From: JARYGU01 sp033795365
GTDB lineage: Bacteria > Pseudomonadota > Alphaproteobacteria > Rhizobiales > Rhizobiaceae
DNA: 64,000 nucleotides
Assembly: GCA_033795365.1 (NCBI GenBank)
Contig: JARYGU010000016.1
Coordinates: forward strand, 1-64,000
Direction: 5' to 3'
Translations under genes and position numbers: made by a program
The notes under the pieces: model-generated
Seen by the model: the letters and a program-made list of their open reading frames with translations, nothing else
What the model was told of the DNA's origin: nothing
The model's database searches: none
In this document: positions 26,748 to 35,656 of the stretch, piece by piece
Numbering within the stretch: position 1 is the first letter of the stretch
Layout of the letters: each line of letters opens with the position of its first letter

Positions 26748-27926
26748 GTGAGAAAAGCGGGGATTGTTTTGGCCTGCCTCGGATTGGCCGGCTGCCAAGG
26801 AGTGCCTGCCAATGGACCGCTCGCCTCAGACATAACCGCAGACGCCGGCCGCTCCGCCAGCGAGCTTCAAAGACAGAATGCCGAAGTCTTTGATATCGTT
26901 GACGTGGATGCGCGCAGTGCGCGGCTCATCACCAATTATATGGGCTCCACGCTGCAGCGCCGGTTCAAGATCGGCGGCGGCGTGCGCGAGCCGGTGGTCG
27001 GTGTCGGCGACCACCTGAAAGTGACGATTTTCGAGGCGAGCGCTGACGGCCTCTTTTCCACAACCGAATCGAAGCAGACGCCGATGGACATCGTCGTCCA
27101 GACGAACGGCAGCGCCTCCATTCCCTATGTCGGCACGATCCGGCTTGCGGGCAAGACGCTGGAGCAGGTGCGCGAAGCCATTCTCGATTCCCTTCGCAAC
27201 AAGGCGGTCGAACCGGATGTCCTCGTAAATCTCGCAAGCACGTCGTCGCGCAATGTCACGGTCGGCGGCGCCGTCGGCAATTCCGCCGTTCTTCCCCTCG
27301 GTCTCGTCAACGAATCGCTCCTCGACGTGATCGCACGCGCGGGCGGCCCGACCGCCCAGCCCTACGAGGTCTATGTCAATCTCACGCGCGGACGCAGAAC
27401 CGGATCGGTGCTGCTGAAGACGATCGTCGAGAACCCCGGCGAGAACATCTTCGTCCAGCCGGGAGACCAGGTTTTCCTCGTCAACGATCCGCGCACCTTC
27501 ACGATCCTCGGATCGGTTCGGGAAAACCAGCGTATCCCGTTCGGAGCGAACGATCTCAATCTCCTGGAAGCCGTCGCGCTTGCCGGCGGCGGCAACGACA
27601 ATGCCTCGGACATGAAGGGTTTCTTCATCTTCCGCTACGAAGAGCCGGAAATCTTTACGGATCTTGTCGGCAGGACTCGGTTCGACGAGCTGGTCCGCAA
27701 GGGACTTCGTCCCGACAAGCAGGGCCGCTATCCGCTGGTTTACCGTTTCAACATGGCCAATGCCGACAGCATGATCGTCGGGCAGACCTTCCCGATCAAG
27801 AATCGGGACGTGATCTACGCGTCCCGCCATCCGACGGTCGATTTCGTCAAGTTCCTGACCATCATCGGCCGCCCGATCGGCGTTGCGGGAAGCGCCGTCA
27901 GCGTTGTGGACAATTTCGAGCGATGA
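26748..27926 (+). CDS. rkpU: RkpU-like capsule export lipoprotein (Wza/KpsD family)
   Basis: The product is 392 residues with a lipoprotein signal (IVLACLGLAGC, Cys16). It is followed by a Poly_export domain (VVGVGDHLKVTIFEASADG, then SIPYVGTIRLAGKTLEQV) and SLBB-type repeats (VTVGGAVGNSAVLPL and FTILGSVRENQRIPF). Family members form the outer-membrane/periplasmic channel for capsule or exopolysaccharide. GTG 26748 is preceded by AAGGGAG. It is divergent from rkpA and probably works with the KpsE/KpsM/KpsT homologues encoded at 33.7-36.5 kb. Confidence 0.85.
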   Translation: MRKAGIVLACLGLAGCQGVPANGPLASDITADAGRSASELQRQNAEVFDIVDVDARSARLITNYMGSTLQRRFKIGGGVREPVVGVGDHLKVTIFEASADGLFSTTESKQTPMDIVVQTNGSASIPYVGTIRLAGKTLEQVREAILDSLRNKAVEPDVLVNLASTSSRNVTVGGAVGNSAVLPLGLVNESLLDVIARAGGPTAQPYEVYVNLTRGRRTGSVLLKTIVENPGENIFVQPGDQVFLVNDPRTFTILGSVRENQRIPFGANDLNLLEAVALAGGGNDNASDMKGFFIFRYEEPEIFTDLVGRTRFDELVRKGLRPDKQGRYPLVYRFNMANADSMIVGQTFPIKNRDVIYASRHPTVDFVKFLTIIGRPIGVAGSAVSVVDNFER

Positions 27927-28090
27927 CGATGCCTGCGGAGGCGGCGAAGAAATCCGTCCTCCGGGCAGAAACAGCTGTGAACGGCATCATCGGCCTTGAT
28001 TCGATGCGGATGCTGGCTTTTATGGAAGCAAGCCGGTTTCGGCCCTGCCCTTGCGAACGGGCATCATCGAGAAACGCGTAGGGTATATCG

Positions 28091-29698
28091 GTGCTTTTCC
28101 CGGTCCGGATACATGATCATCCTTTGGCGCTCCTTGCGTGCTGCTACGGGCTGACCTGTATCGTCGTGTTTCTGACCGATCCTTTCGCGATGCCACGCCA
28201 CGTTTGCGCGAAACATCGCGTTCCGCGCGGGCCGAAACGCCTGGTGGTGGAGAATCTCGCCCGCCTGCCGATCATTTTCCTGGTCTTTGCCGGCTTCTTC
28301 GCCATTTCCTGGCGACCCGTCTATGCCGCGCAGGCGACGATGAGCTTCTTCATCATCTTCACCGGCATCTCGCGCGCCAAATTCATATTCATCCGCGAGC
28401 CCCTGGTCTTTTCGGATATCGCCCTTGTCGTCGACGTATTCAAATACAAGACGATCTTCTATGCGACGTCGCTCAACGTCGTCTTCTGGATCGTCGCTCT
28501 CGGTTACGTCTTCGGCGTTTCAGGGCTCTATTACTATTTCGAGCCGCATATTCTGCCCGAAGTGAACCGCCGCCTCTGGATCATCGTCGGTCTCGCGGTT
28601 GCGTTCGGACCGTGGCTTCTGCTTTTCTACAAGCGGGTCAACCGTCCTCTCTTCTATTTCAGCGAGCGGCTGCTCCAGAAGCTCAATGTCCGGGCCAATA
28701 CCGTGCGGTTCGGAACGTTCGCATCCGTCGTCTACCATTTCGTCGTATGGCTCGGTCCCAAACGGGAGAAGATCGTCTCCGAGCTGAAGCAGAGCGTGCA
28801 GCACGCGCTGCATGAACTCACCAGCTTCATGGATGCCGATGGGGACAGTGCCGCCCCTCTCGTGGTCATATGGCAATCCGAGTCCTTTCTGGACCTGCGT
28901 CATTTCGGCGTCAAAGGCCTGGAACTGCCGCATATCGACCAATTGAAGAGGTCGGCGGTGCAATGGGGACGGATGACGAATGTTTTCGAAGGCGGATACA
29001 CGCTGCGCACCGAATTCGCGGTCCTCAGCGGCATCCAGCCGGACGATGCCTATGCGGATGCGAGCTATCCCTACCTGCGCGCCTCGCATTATGCGGATGT
29101 CGTGTGGCCGACGCGGCTGAAGAAGGCGGGCTGGAGCACCCACTTCATTCATCCCTATGACAGGACGTTCTTCCTGCGCGACAAGGCGATGCCGATCCTC
29201 GGCTTCGAGAGCATGACGATGCTGGACGCCTTCTCCCACAAACCGGAGCGCGACGGACTCTATGTGTCCGACAGGAAGCTGACCGAGAAGGTCCTCGACA
29301 TCACCGAGAAGCTCGACGAGGAAACGCCGGCCCTTCTGTTCGTGGCATCCATGGCCAATCACGGCCCGTGGGAGCCGGGGCGCTGCGGCAGTCTGGCCGA
29401 TCCGGTGGAAATCTACATGGAGCTGCTTCGCAAGGCGGATGCGGCGCTCGGGCATCTCGTCGCCCGCCTCAACCGTCTGGACCGCCCGGTATGGCTCGCC
29501 TTCTACGGCGATCATGCACCGCTTCTCAAATCCTTTGCAGACCCCTTTCCCGATCCCCGCACCGACTATTTCATCGTGCCTCTGGCGGCCGCGCGCGGCG
29601 AAAGGAAAGCTCCCGTCCCGCCGAGCGAGGAAGCGCCGTGGAACCTCTTCCAGGCGCTTTTCTCTCACGCGCCTTTCTTCAAGCAGAGGGCGCAGTGA
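28091..29698 (+). CDS. rkpI: RkpI-like LTA-synthase-family membrane protein
   Basis: The product is 535 residues. The first ~200 contain about five membrane spans. The rest is an alkaline-phosphatase-fold (sulfatase) domain with WQSESFLDL, GGYTLRTEFAVLSGI (candidate nucleophile Thr), NHGPWEPGR and YGDHAPLL metal-site motifs. This is the plan of lipoteichoic-acid synthases and other phosphoglycerol or phosphoethanolamine transferases, which move a phospho-head group from a phospholipid to an acceptor outside the inner membrane. GTG 28091 is the start. The stop overlaps the rkpJ GTG (GTGA). The 164 bp before it hold no gene. The symbol rests on locus order. Confidence 0.75.
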   Translation: MLFPVRIHDHPLALLACCYGLTCIVVFLTDPFAMPRHVCAKHRVPRGPKRLVVENLARLPIIFLVFAGFFAISWRPVYAAQATMSFFIIFTGISRAKFIFIREPLVFSDIALVVDVFKYKTIFYATSLNVVFWIVALGYVFGVSGLYYYFEPHILPEVNRRLWIIVGLAVAFGPWLLLFYKRVNRPLFYFSERLLQKLNVRANTVRFGTFASVVYHFVVWLGPKREKIVSELKQSVQHALHELTSFMDADGDSAAPLVVIWQSESFLDLRHFGVKGLELPHIDQLKRSAVQWGRMTNVFEGGYTLRTEFAVLSGIQPDDAYADASYPYLRASHYADVVWPTRLKKAGWSTHFIHPYDRTFFLRDKAMPILGFESMTMLDAFSHKPERDGLYVSDRKLTEKVLDITEKLDEETPALLFVASMANHGPWEPGRCGSLADPVEIYMELLRKADAALGHLVARLNRLDRPVWLAFYGDHAPLLKSFADPFPDPRTDYFIVPLAAARGERKAPVPPSEEAPWNLFQALFSHAPFFKQRAQ

Positions 29699-30936
29699 GA
29701 CCCGCGGGCGACATGGCCCCGGGCGGCGCGGAACGCGCATTTCTCTTTCTCCAGGGAACCTCTTCCGCCCTGTTCATGAAATGCGCGAAGGAACTGGAGG
29801 CGGCGGGCCATAGCTGTCACCGCATCAACTTCAATATGGGCGACAGGCTCTTCTGGCCTCGGCGCAACGGCCACAACTACCGCGGCAACTTTGACGCATG
29901 GCCCGGATATGTCCGTGCCTTTCTCAAAAGCCATGGCATCACGGACCTGATCCTTCTCGGAGAGGAAAGGCCATACCACAAGCCGGCGGCGGCCATTGCC
30001 AGGGAACTCGGCATCGTCGTCTACGTCGTGGAGATGGGCTATCTGCGCCCGGATTGGGTGACGCTCGAACGGGACGGCATGTCGTCGAATTCGCATTTCC
30101 CGCGAGACCCGCAGGTCATCCTCCAGGCGGCTGCCGATGTGCCGGAGCCGGACTGGACCGTGCGCTATACGCAGACCTTCCTGTCGGAGGCCTTGCTCGA
30201 CCTTTTCTACAATCTTTCGGCCGTTTCGTTCGGGTTTCTGTATCCCCATTTCCGCTGGCATGGAGTGTTCCATCCGCTGGCGGAATATTACGGCTGGATA
30301 GGCCGCCTCGTGAAAAGCCGTTCGCGGCGCATGCATGCCGCAGCGACGATCAGGCGGATTTCAGAATCCGGCGATCCCTATTTCCTCTATCCGCTTCAGC
30401 TTCAGACCGATTATCAGCTCCGCGCACATTCGCCATATGCCTCGCAGCAGCAGGCGATCGATGAAATCCTCAGCTCTTTTGCCGCACACGCTCCCGCAGA
30501 CAGTCGTCTGCTTGTCAAAATCCATCCGCTCGACAACGCCCTCATAGACTGGCAGGGCATGATCGAGAGGGAGGCGCAGGCCTTGAAGGTCGAGCACAGG
30601 ATCGACGTCATTGACGGCGGGAATCTGGACGCGCTCTTCGAAAGAAGCACCGGCCTCGTCACCGTCAACTCCACCGCCGCGATTTCCGCCCTGCGGCGGG
30701 GCTTGGCCGTGAAAGTCCTGGGCGCTGCGATCTACGACATCGACGGGATCACCGATCAACGCACGCTCGATGATTTCTGGTCCGCGCCCTTGAAGCCGGA
30801 TCCGGTTCTGACCAGGGCTTTTTTCCGCCTTCTCGCGGGGACGATCCAGGTGCGCGGCAATCTCTATTCGTCGAAAGGAACGACGGCCGCAGCCAAGGCC
30901 ATTGCGCAAAGGCTGATGGATCGATCCGTTCCGTAG
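29695..30936 (+). CDS. rkpJ: KpsS-like capsule Kdo-transferase (RkpJ)
   Basis: The product is 413 residues from GTG 29695, with AGAGGG just upstream. Motifs FLFLQGTSSALFMKCAKELEAAGH, HRINFNMGDRLFW, LGEERPYHKPA and VEMGYLRPDWVTLERDG match KpsS, the cytosolic beta-Kdo transferase that starts the poly-Kdo linker on the capsule lipid in Escherichia coli. Later come LLVKIHPLDNA and VTVNSTAAISALRRG. It overlaps rkpI. Its pairing with a KpsC homologue at 32.3 kb suggests that this capsule is also attached to a lipid through Kdo (inference). Confidence 0.8.
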   Translation: MRPAGDMAPGGAERAFLFLQGTSSALFMKCAKELEAAGHSCHRINFNMGDRLFWPRRNGHNYRGNFDAWPGYVRAFLKSHGITDLILLGEERPYHKPAAAIARELGIVVYVVEMGYLRPDWVTLERDGMSSNSHFPRDPQVILQAAADVPEPDWTVRYTQTFLSEALLDLFYNLSAVSFGFLYPHFRWHGVFHPLAEYYGWIGRLVKSRSRRMHAAATIRRISESGDPYFLYPLQLQTDYQLRAHSPYASQQQAIDEILSSFAAHAPADSRLLVKIHPLDNALIDWQGMIEREAQALKVEHRIDVIDGGNLDALFERSTGLVTVNSTAAISALRRGLAVKVLGAAIYDIDGITDQRTLDDFWSAPLKPDPVLTRAFFRLLAGTIQVRGNLYSSKGTTAAAKAIAQRLMDRSVP

Positions 30937-30997
30937 GAAGATGCGCGGGAAGCCGCCTCACCGCCCAAGGAGCGCCTAACGGCCGGATATTGGACCT

Positions 30998-32164
30998 TCA
31001 ATCGCTTCCGAAGAGGTCTCGTGTATAGACCTTGTGGCGGACGTCCTTGAGTTCCTCGGCGAAGCGGTTGGCGAGGATCAGGTCGCAGCCGCGCTTGAAG
31101 TCTTCGAGGTCGTGCACGACCTTCGAGCGGAAGAACTCCGCCTCGCGAAGCGCCGGCTCGTAGACCACCACCTCGATCCCCTTCGCCTTGATCCGCTTCA
31201 TGATCCCCTGCACCGAGGAATCGCGGAAATTGTCCGAGCCCGTCTTCATCGTCAGCCGGTAGACGCCGACCACCTTCGGATTGCGCCGCACGATCGCATC
31301 GGCGATGAAGTCCTTGCGCGTCGTGTTGGCGCCGACGATCGCCCCGATCAGCGTCTGCGGCACGTCGCTGTAATTGGCGAGCAGCTGCTTGGTGTCCTTC
31401 GGCAGGCAATAGCCGCCATAGCCGAAGGACGGGTTGTTGTAATGGCTGCCGATGCGCGGATCGAGCCCGACGCCGTCGATGATCTGGCGGGCGTTCAGCC
31501 CGTGGCTTTCGGCATAAGTATCGAGCTCGTTGAAATAGGCGACGCGCATCGCAAGATAGGTGTTGGCGAAGAGCTTGATCGCCTCGGCCTCGCTGGAATC
31601 GGTCAGGAGCACCGGTGCGTCCTTCCTGACCGCCCCCTCCAGCAACAAACCGGCAAAGACCTGCGCGCGCCCGGAGCGCTCGCCGACGACGATGCGCGAG
31701 GGATGGAGATTGTCGTAGAGCGCCCTGCCCTCGCGCAGGAATTCCGGCGAGAAGATGATGTTGTCGCAGCCGAACCGGTCGCGGATGCGCGCGGTATAGC
31801 CGACCGGCACCGTCGACTTGATGACGATGACGGCGCTGCGGTTGACGGCGAGGATATCGCCGATCGCCGTCTCGACCGCGCTCGTGTCGAAATAGTTCGT
31901 CACCGGATCGTAATTGGTCGGGGTGGCGACAATGACATAGTCGGCGTCCTCATAGGCCTGAAGCTTGTCGAGCGTCGGGGTGAAATCGAGCTCGCCGCCT
32001 GCCAGATATTCCTCGATCTCCGGGTCGTGGATCGGCGAGATCCCCCGCCGCAGCCCCTCGATCTTCTCGCCGACCGGATCGAAGGCCACGACACGGTTGT
32101 GGCGCGCCAGCAGGACCGCATTCGAGAGACCCACATAGCCAAGACCTGCAACTGCTATTTTCAT
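30998..32164 (-). CDS. ugd: UDP-glucose 6-dehydrogenase (enterobacterial Ugd type)
   Basis: The protein is 388 residues, the length of E. coli Ugd, and many stretches look the same as that enzyme: KSTVPVG, NIIFSPEFLREG, FANTYLAMRVAYFNELD, NNPSFGYGGYCLPKDTKQLL with the catalytic Cys253, and the end KVYTRDLFGSD. It oxidises UDP-glucose to UDP-glucuronate for capsule sugars, using NAD at the N-terminal GLGYVGLSNA Rossmann motif. ATG 32164 is chosen because the fold starts there. It takes the place of rkpK but resembles the enterobacterial enzyme, which suggests lateral transfer (inference). Confidence 0.93.
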   Translation of the reverse strand: MKIAVAGLGYVGLSNAVLLARHNRVVAFDPVGEKIEGLRRGISPIHDPEIEEYLAGGELDFTPTLDKLQAYEDADYVIVATPTNYDPVTNYFDTSAVETAIGDILAVNRSAVIVIKSTVPVGYTARIRDRFGCDNIIFSPEFLREGRALYDNLHPSRIVVGERSGRAQVFAGLLLEGAVRKDAPVLLTDSSEAEAIKLFANTYLAMRVAYFNELDTYAESHGLNARQIIDGVGLDPRIGSHYNNPSFGYGGYCLPKDTKQLLANYSDVPQTLIGAIVGANTTRKDFIADAIVRRNPKVVGVYRLTMKTGSDNFRDSSVQGIMKRIKAKGIEVVVYEPALREAEFFRSKVVHDLEDFKRGCDLILANRFAEELKDVRHKVYTRDLFGSD

Positions 32165-32272
32165 GAATTGTCTTTCCAAGAGCTCGTTACGCCGTACGTC
32201 CATCAGAAATCGTCCACCAGCCGGCAAAATCAAGAGTACGGGCTTATGGCGGCTCGAAAGACGGCCCGCGGA

Positions 32273-33601
32273 TCATTCGCCGAAGGGATAGAGGATGCGG
32301 CCGATGCACCGATGAGTGGGGTCGGTCTGTTCACGAAAGAAACGGATCGGATTCTGCCTGTAATATTCCACATCGCTCTGATCGCCCATGCGGGCGATGA
32401 CAGGCGCGACAAGGCCGGTCAGAAGATGGCGCCAGCCGAACAGGCCGTAAGGTCCGATGATCTCGAATTTCCGGTCCATTCCGGTGCTCAGATAGGATCG
32501 CAGCGGACCTTCATCGGGAATCCCCTCTTCCCGCCATGCCAGCATGAGCTCCAGGCATTCCTCGAATGTGGAAGCGCCACCCGTCACCGGATTGAAATAT
32601 CGCGGATAGAGCAGATAGGCGCCGGCGAAGAGCTCTTCGATACCGAGCTTGCGCTGCCTTCTGGCGTTGGGCTGGCGGTCGTCGGTCAAGCCCCATCCCG
32701 CATAGAACGGACAACCGACCACGGTCACCCCAATGCCGCGCAGAAGCGCCTCGAAACCGGCAAGGGACGTGATCGCGTAAGCGTGATCTATCGTTTCGAG
32801 CAGCAGCGGCAGCGGCACCGGCTCGGTGACGATCCTGCAGAGATGCCTGACGGCCGCCGGATCCGACAGGTGCTTGCGCACGCCGTTGAGGACATCGGGG
32901 TGCGGTTTGTAGACGATTTCACAATCGGGATTTTCGGCCGCAGCCATCCGCACGAGGTCATTGTTGGTGAAAGGCCGATCGCACCCGTATTTTATGGAGG
33001 CGTCGTTCTCAACCTGCCCGATCACCAGCACCCGGCGGCGGCGTTTCTCGCCCAGGACATTTGCGAAATCGACGACCGACGAATGATTGTACTTGGTAAG
33101 CTTCGAATTCAACAGCGCGCGTATGCCGTTTCGCGCCCTCTCCAGCAGCGAGGCATCGCTGACGAAGTCGTAAAAATTCAGGAGGTCCTCGAGATCCGAA
33201 GGACCGCGGCTGTCGAAATAAGGCGTCTTGCTGTCCAGGATCAGCGAAAAAGGCGCCGTTCTGCTCGCGTTCGGGATCATGGAGCGGATGAAGCCGTCCT
33301 CCATGAAGTACATCGGGATGGCTTTGCTGCGTGCAAAGCTGATCGCCGCCTGCGGCGCGTTCAGGCTCCAGACCAGAAGAATGGGCTTCTCCGCCCGCTC
33401 GATCTTGTGCACCCACCTGTCGGCGAATTCCTTCTCGTCGATAAAGAAGGGGATGTACTGGAACCTGCAGCCGGGAAAGTAGGCCTCCAGGATCCTCCGT
33501 TTCCAGCCATGAATATGGAAGGCGAAAACCGAAGAGCCGGAAAGCTCTTCGATATCCACGCCCGTCAAAGGAGAATGGGGCGTCTCCGGTTGCAGTAGCA
33601 T
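32273..33601 (-). CDS. rkpZ: KpsC-like capsule protein, single module (RkpZ/LpsZ type)
   Basis: The product is 442 residues from ATG 33601, which has GGAG 9 bases upstream. Motifs EDGFIRS, ILDSKTPYFDSRGPSDLEDLL, GQVENDASIKYG, YKPHPDVLNGV and TSLAGFEALLRG with PFYAGWGLTDD are those of KpsC modules. E. coli KpsC (about 675 residues) has two such modules; this protein has one. Rhizobial LpsZ/RkpZ proteins of this kind affect capsule chain length. It is cytosolic or membrane-peripheral and probably a Kdo transferase. It lies between ugd and rkpR on the same strand. Confidence 0.75.
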   Translation of the reverse strand: MLLQPETPHSPLTGVDIEELSGSSVFAFHIHGWKRRILEAYFPGCRFQYIPFFIDEKEFADRWVHKIERAEKPILLVWSLNAPQAAISFARSKAIPMYFMEDGFIRSMIPNASRTAPFSLILDSKTPYFDSRGPSDLEDLLNFYDFVSDASLLERARNGIRALLNSKLTKYNHSSVVDFANVLGEKRRRRVLVIGQVENDASIKYGCDRPFTNNDLVRMAAAENPDCEIVYKPHPDVLNGVRKHLSDPAAVRHLCRIVTEPVPLPLLLETIDHAYAITSLAGFEALLRGIGVTVVGCPFYAGWGLTDDRQPNARRQRKLGIEELFAGAYLLYPRYFNPVTGGASTFEECLELMLAWREEGIPDEGPLRSYLSTGMDRKFEIIGPYGLFGWRHLLTGLVAPVIARMGDQSDVEYYRQNPIRFFREQTDPTHRCIGRILYPFGE

Positions 33602-33671
33602 AGGTGCCAACTCCACGCGCCCTGTCTGCTGGCGCCTTCGCGTGCCGGCAGCAGCGGATTTCCAGCGGCTG

Positions 33672-34994
33672 TCAGTTGCGATCGCGGATATTGTAGTAGC
33701 CCATCACCGCCACGCTCCAGGCGAAAAGGCAGGCCAGGAAGACCAGGACGGAATTGAAGAGCCTGCTCGGATACTGCGCGAGCTCCGAAAGGGTCGGCTT
33801 TATGAAGACCGCAAGGTAACGCTGCTTCCCGTTTGCCTCGATCCTTGCCTTTTCCAGGCTCGCAAGCGCGGAGGTGTAGGCACGCTCGGAGAATTCGCGC
33901 TCGGTTTCGAGGGTCTCGAAATTCTGGATCCGGCCGGCTACGTCCGAAACATTGGCGTTGCGGCCCTGCTTGCCGGCGACGACGCCGCTGCCGAACCTTT
34001 GCCTTTCCTGCTCGATCTGCTTCTTCAGGCTGGCGATCTTCGACCTCATCACCCGGATTCTCGGCGTATTCTCGTCCATCTGGGTCAAGGCAGTCGACAG
34101 CTCGGTGCTCAACTGAACCAATTGCTGCTCGAGCGTCGCGATGAGCTGGGCTGCGAGTTTTGCACCCTCGACGGGATCGGCTTCCTGCGAGCTGTCGCGG
34201 AAGTTCCGCAATGCCACCCGTGCATCCGCGAGGCGGGCTTCGGCCACCCGCACCTCGTCCTCGGAGACCCGGAGCACTTCGTTGCGCGCCGACAGCGACA
34301 GCTCGTTCACCAGCTTTTCGCTCTGCGCGACGATGAACTGCGCCAGCCTTTGCGAATCCTCGGGATTGAAGGCCTTGACCTCCAGATTCATGATTCCGGA
34401 CGTGTGGTCGAAATTGACCGTCACCATGCTGCGCCAGTATTCCAACTTGTCCTCGATCGGCAGTTCGCTGCTCAGGCCGTAGAAATAATCCAGGCCCCGC
34501 GGCGCGAAGATCGTCTCCAGCCCGAAGGCTTCCTCGACGTCCTGCACCATCCTCTCGCTCAGGATGAAGTCGAGCAGGACGTAGGAATCCGAGACCGTAC
34601 TTCCGCTCGATGCCTGCGCGAACATGCCGAGGATGTCGGAGGATGGCGCCGATTCGATGCTGCGGACGGAGAAAGAGGACGAGCTGTGATACTGATCGGC
34701 CGCGATGAACGCCATATAGAGCGAGGTCAGAACCGCGGGTATGGCGACGATCAGGACAAAACCGGCAGCGATGATGGCATGGCGCCAGCGCATCTTGCTG
34801 AGCCAGCCGAGAACCTTGTTCCTGCTGCGTTCGGGAAGATCGACGACGACCTGCGGCCGCGCCTCGACCTCCAGAAAACCTTCCAGCAGCTGCAGGTTCT
34901 TCGGCTTCGGCGCCGGCTTGGCCGGAGCCATTTCCCTGGCGCGCTCGACCAGCGATTCCACGGGCTTGTTGTTGCTGCTCGCCTGATTGGTCAC
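33672..34994 (-). CDS. rkpR: KpsE-like capsule export protein (RkpR)
   Basis: The inner-membrane/periplasmic adaptor is 440 residues, with a cytosolic N-terminal ~65 residues, a span at about 75-95 (AIIAAGFVLIVAIPAVLTSLYMAF), long periplasmic coiled coils (ARVALRNFRDSSQEAD..., IRVMRSKIASLKKQIEQERQ) and a C-terminal span (FNSVLVFLACLFAWSVAVMGYYN). This is the KpsE/CtrB layout. It links the KpsM/KpsT transporter to the outer-membrane channel. Its start is 3 bp before the end of rkpS, so the three exporter genes are one operon (rkpT-rkpS-rkpR). Confidence 0.87.
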   Translation of the reverse strand: MTNQASSNNKPVESLVERAREMAPAKPAPKPKNLQLLEGFLEVEARPQVVVDLPERSRNKVLGWLSKMRWRHAIIAAGFVLIVAIPAVLTSLYMAFIAADQYHSSSSFSVRSIESAPSSDILGMFAQASSGSTVSDSYVLLDFILSERMVQDVEEAFGLETIFAPRGLDYFYGLSSELPIEDKLEYWRSMVTVNFDHTSGIMNLEVKAFNPEDSQRLAQFIVAQSEKLVNELSLSARNEVLRVSEDEVRVAEARLADARVALRNFRDSSQEADPVEGAKLAAQLIATLEQQLVQLSTELSTALTQMDENTPRIRVMRSKIASLKKQIEQERQRFGSGVVAGKQGRNANVSDVAGRIQNFETLETEREFSERAYTSALASLEKARIEANGKQRYLAVFIKPTLSELAQYPSRLFNSVLVFLACLFAWSVAVMGYYNIRDRN

Positions 34995-34996
34995 GC

Positions 34997-35656
34997 TTAT
35001 CGCCTCTTCATATTCCGGTCGTGGGCGGCAATGGCGCTCTCGACATTATCATAGTAAGTTAACTTTCCGTTCTCCAGCACCACGCCGCACGCGCAATATT
35101 CCCGAATCGTGGAAGAACTATGGGATACCATGATGACGTCGGAGTCCTTCAATCTTTCCTGAAAGACCATCTGGCACTTCCTCTTGAAGTTGCTGTCGCC
35201 GACGGCCGTGATCTCATCCACCAGATAATAGTCGAACTTTATACCCATGCTGACACCGAAAGCGAGTCTCGCTTTCATTCCGGACGAATAGGTGCGCACC
35301 GGAGCCTTGTAGAATGCACCGAGTTCGGCGAAATCGGCCACGTAGTCGATCAGTTCCTCGGTATCCACGCCGTATATCCTGGCGACGAAGCGGACATTCT
35401 GCTCGCCGGAGAGGCTTGGCTGAAAGCTGCCCTGGAAGCCGAGCGGCCAAGAAATCTTGCCCCTGCGTACGATGCGCCCGCTGTCGAGCTGCAACGTTCC
35501 CGCGATGATCTGCAGGAGCGTCGATTTTCCCGCACCGTTGCGGCCGAGCAATCCCACGCTCTTGCCCCGGCTGATCGTCAGGGACGCCTTGTCGATGATG
35601 GGCTTTGTGATGCCCTTCATGCGAACGATCTTGGTTGCCTGTTCGAGCCTGATCAT
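34997..35656 (-). CDS. rkpS: KpsT-like capsule exporter ATPase (RkpS)
   Basis: The ABC protein is 219 residues: Walker A GRNGAGKST (38-46), signature YSSGMKARL (S125-G126), Walker B YYLVDE (D147/E148) and a His in MVSHS. The short length and the KPIIDKASLTISRGKSVGLLG start are typical of KpsT/ABC-2 polysaccharide exporters. The ATG at 35656 overlaps the rkpT stop (ATGA). A longer reading to 36331 in the same frame is chance. Confidence 0.93.
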   Translation of the reverse strand: MIRLEQATKIVRMKGITKPIIDKASLTISRGKSVGLLGRNGAGKSTLLQIIAGTLQLDSGRIVRRGKISWPLGFQGSFQPSLSGEQNVRFVARIYGVDTEELIDYVADFAELGAFYKAPVRTYSSGMKARLAFGVSMGIKFDYYLVDEITAVGDSNFKRKCQMVFQERLKDSDVIMVSHSSSTIREYCACGVVLENGKLTYYDNVESAIAAHDRNMKRR

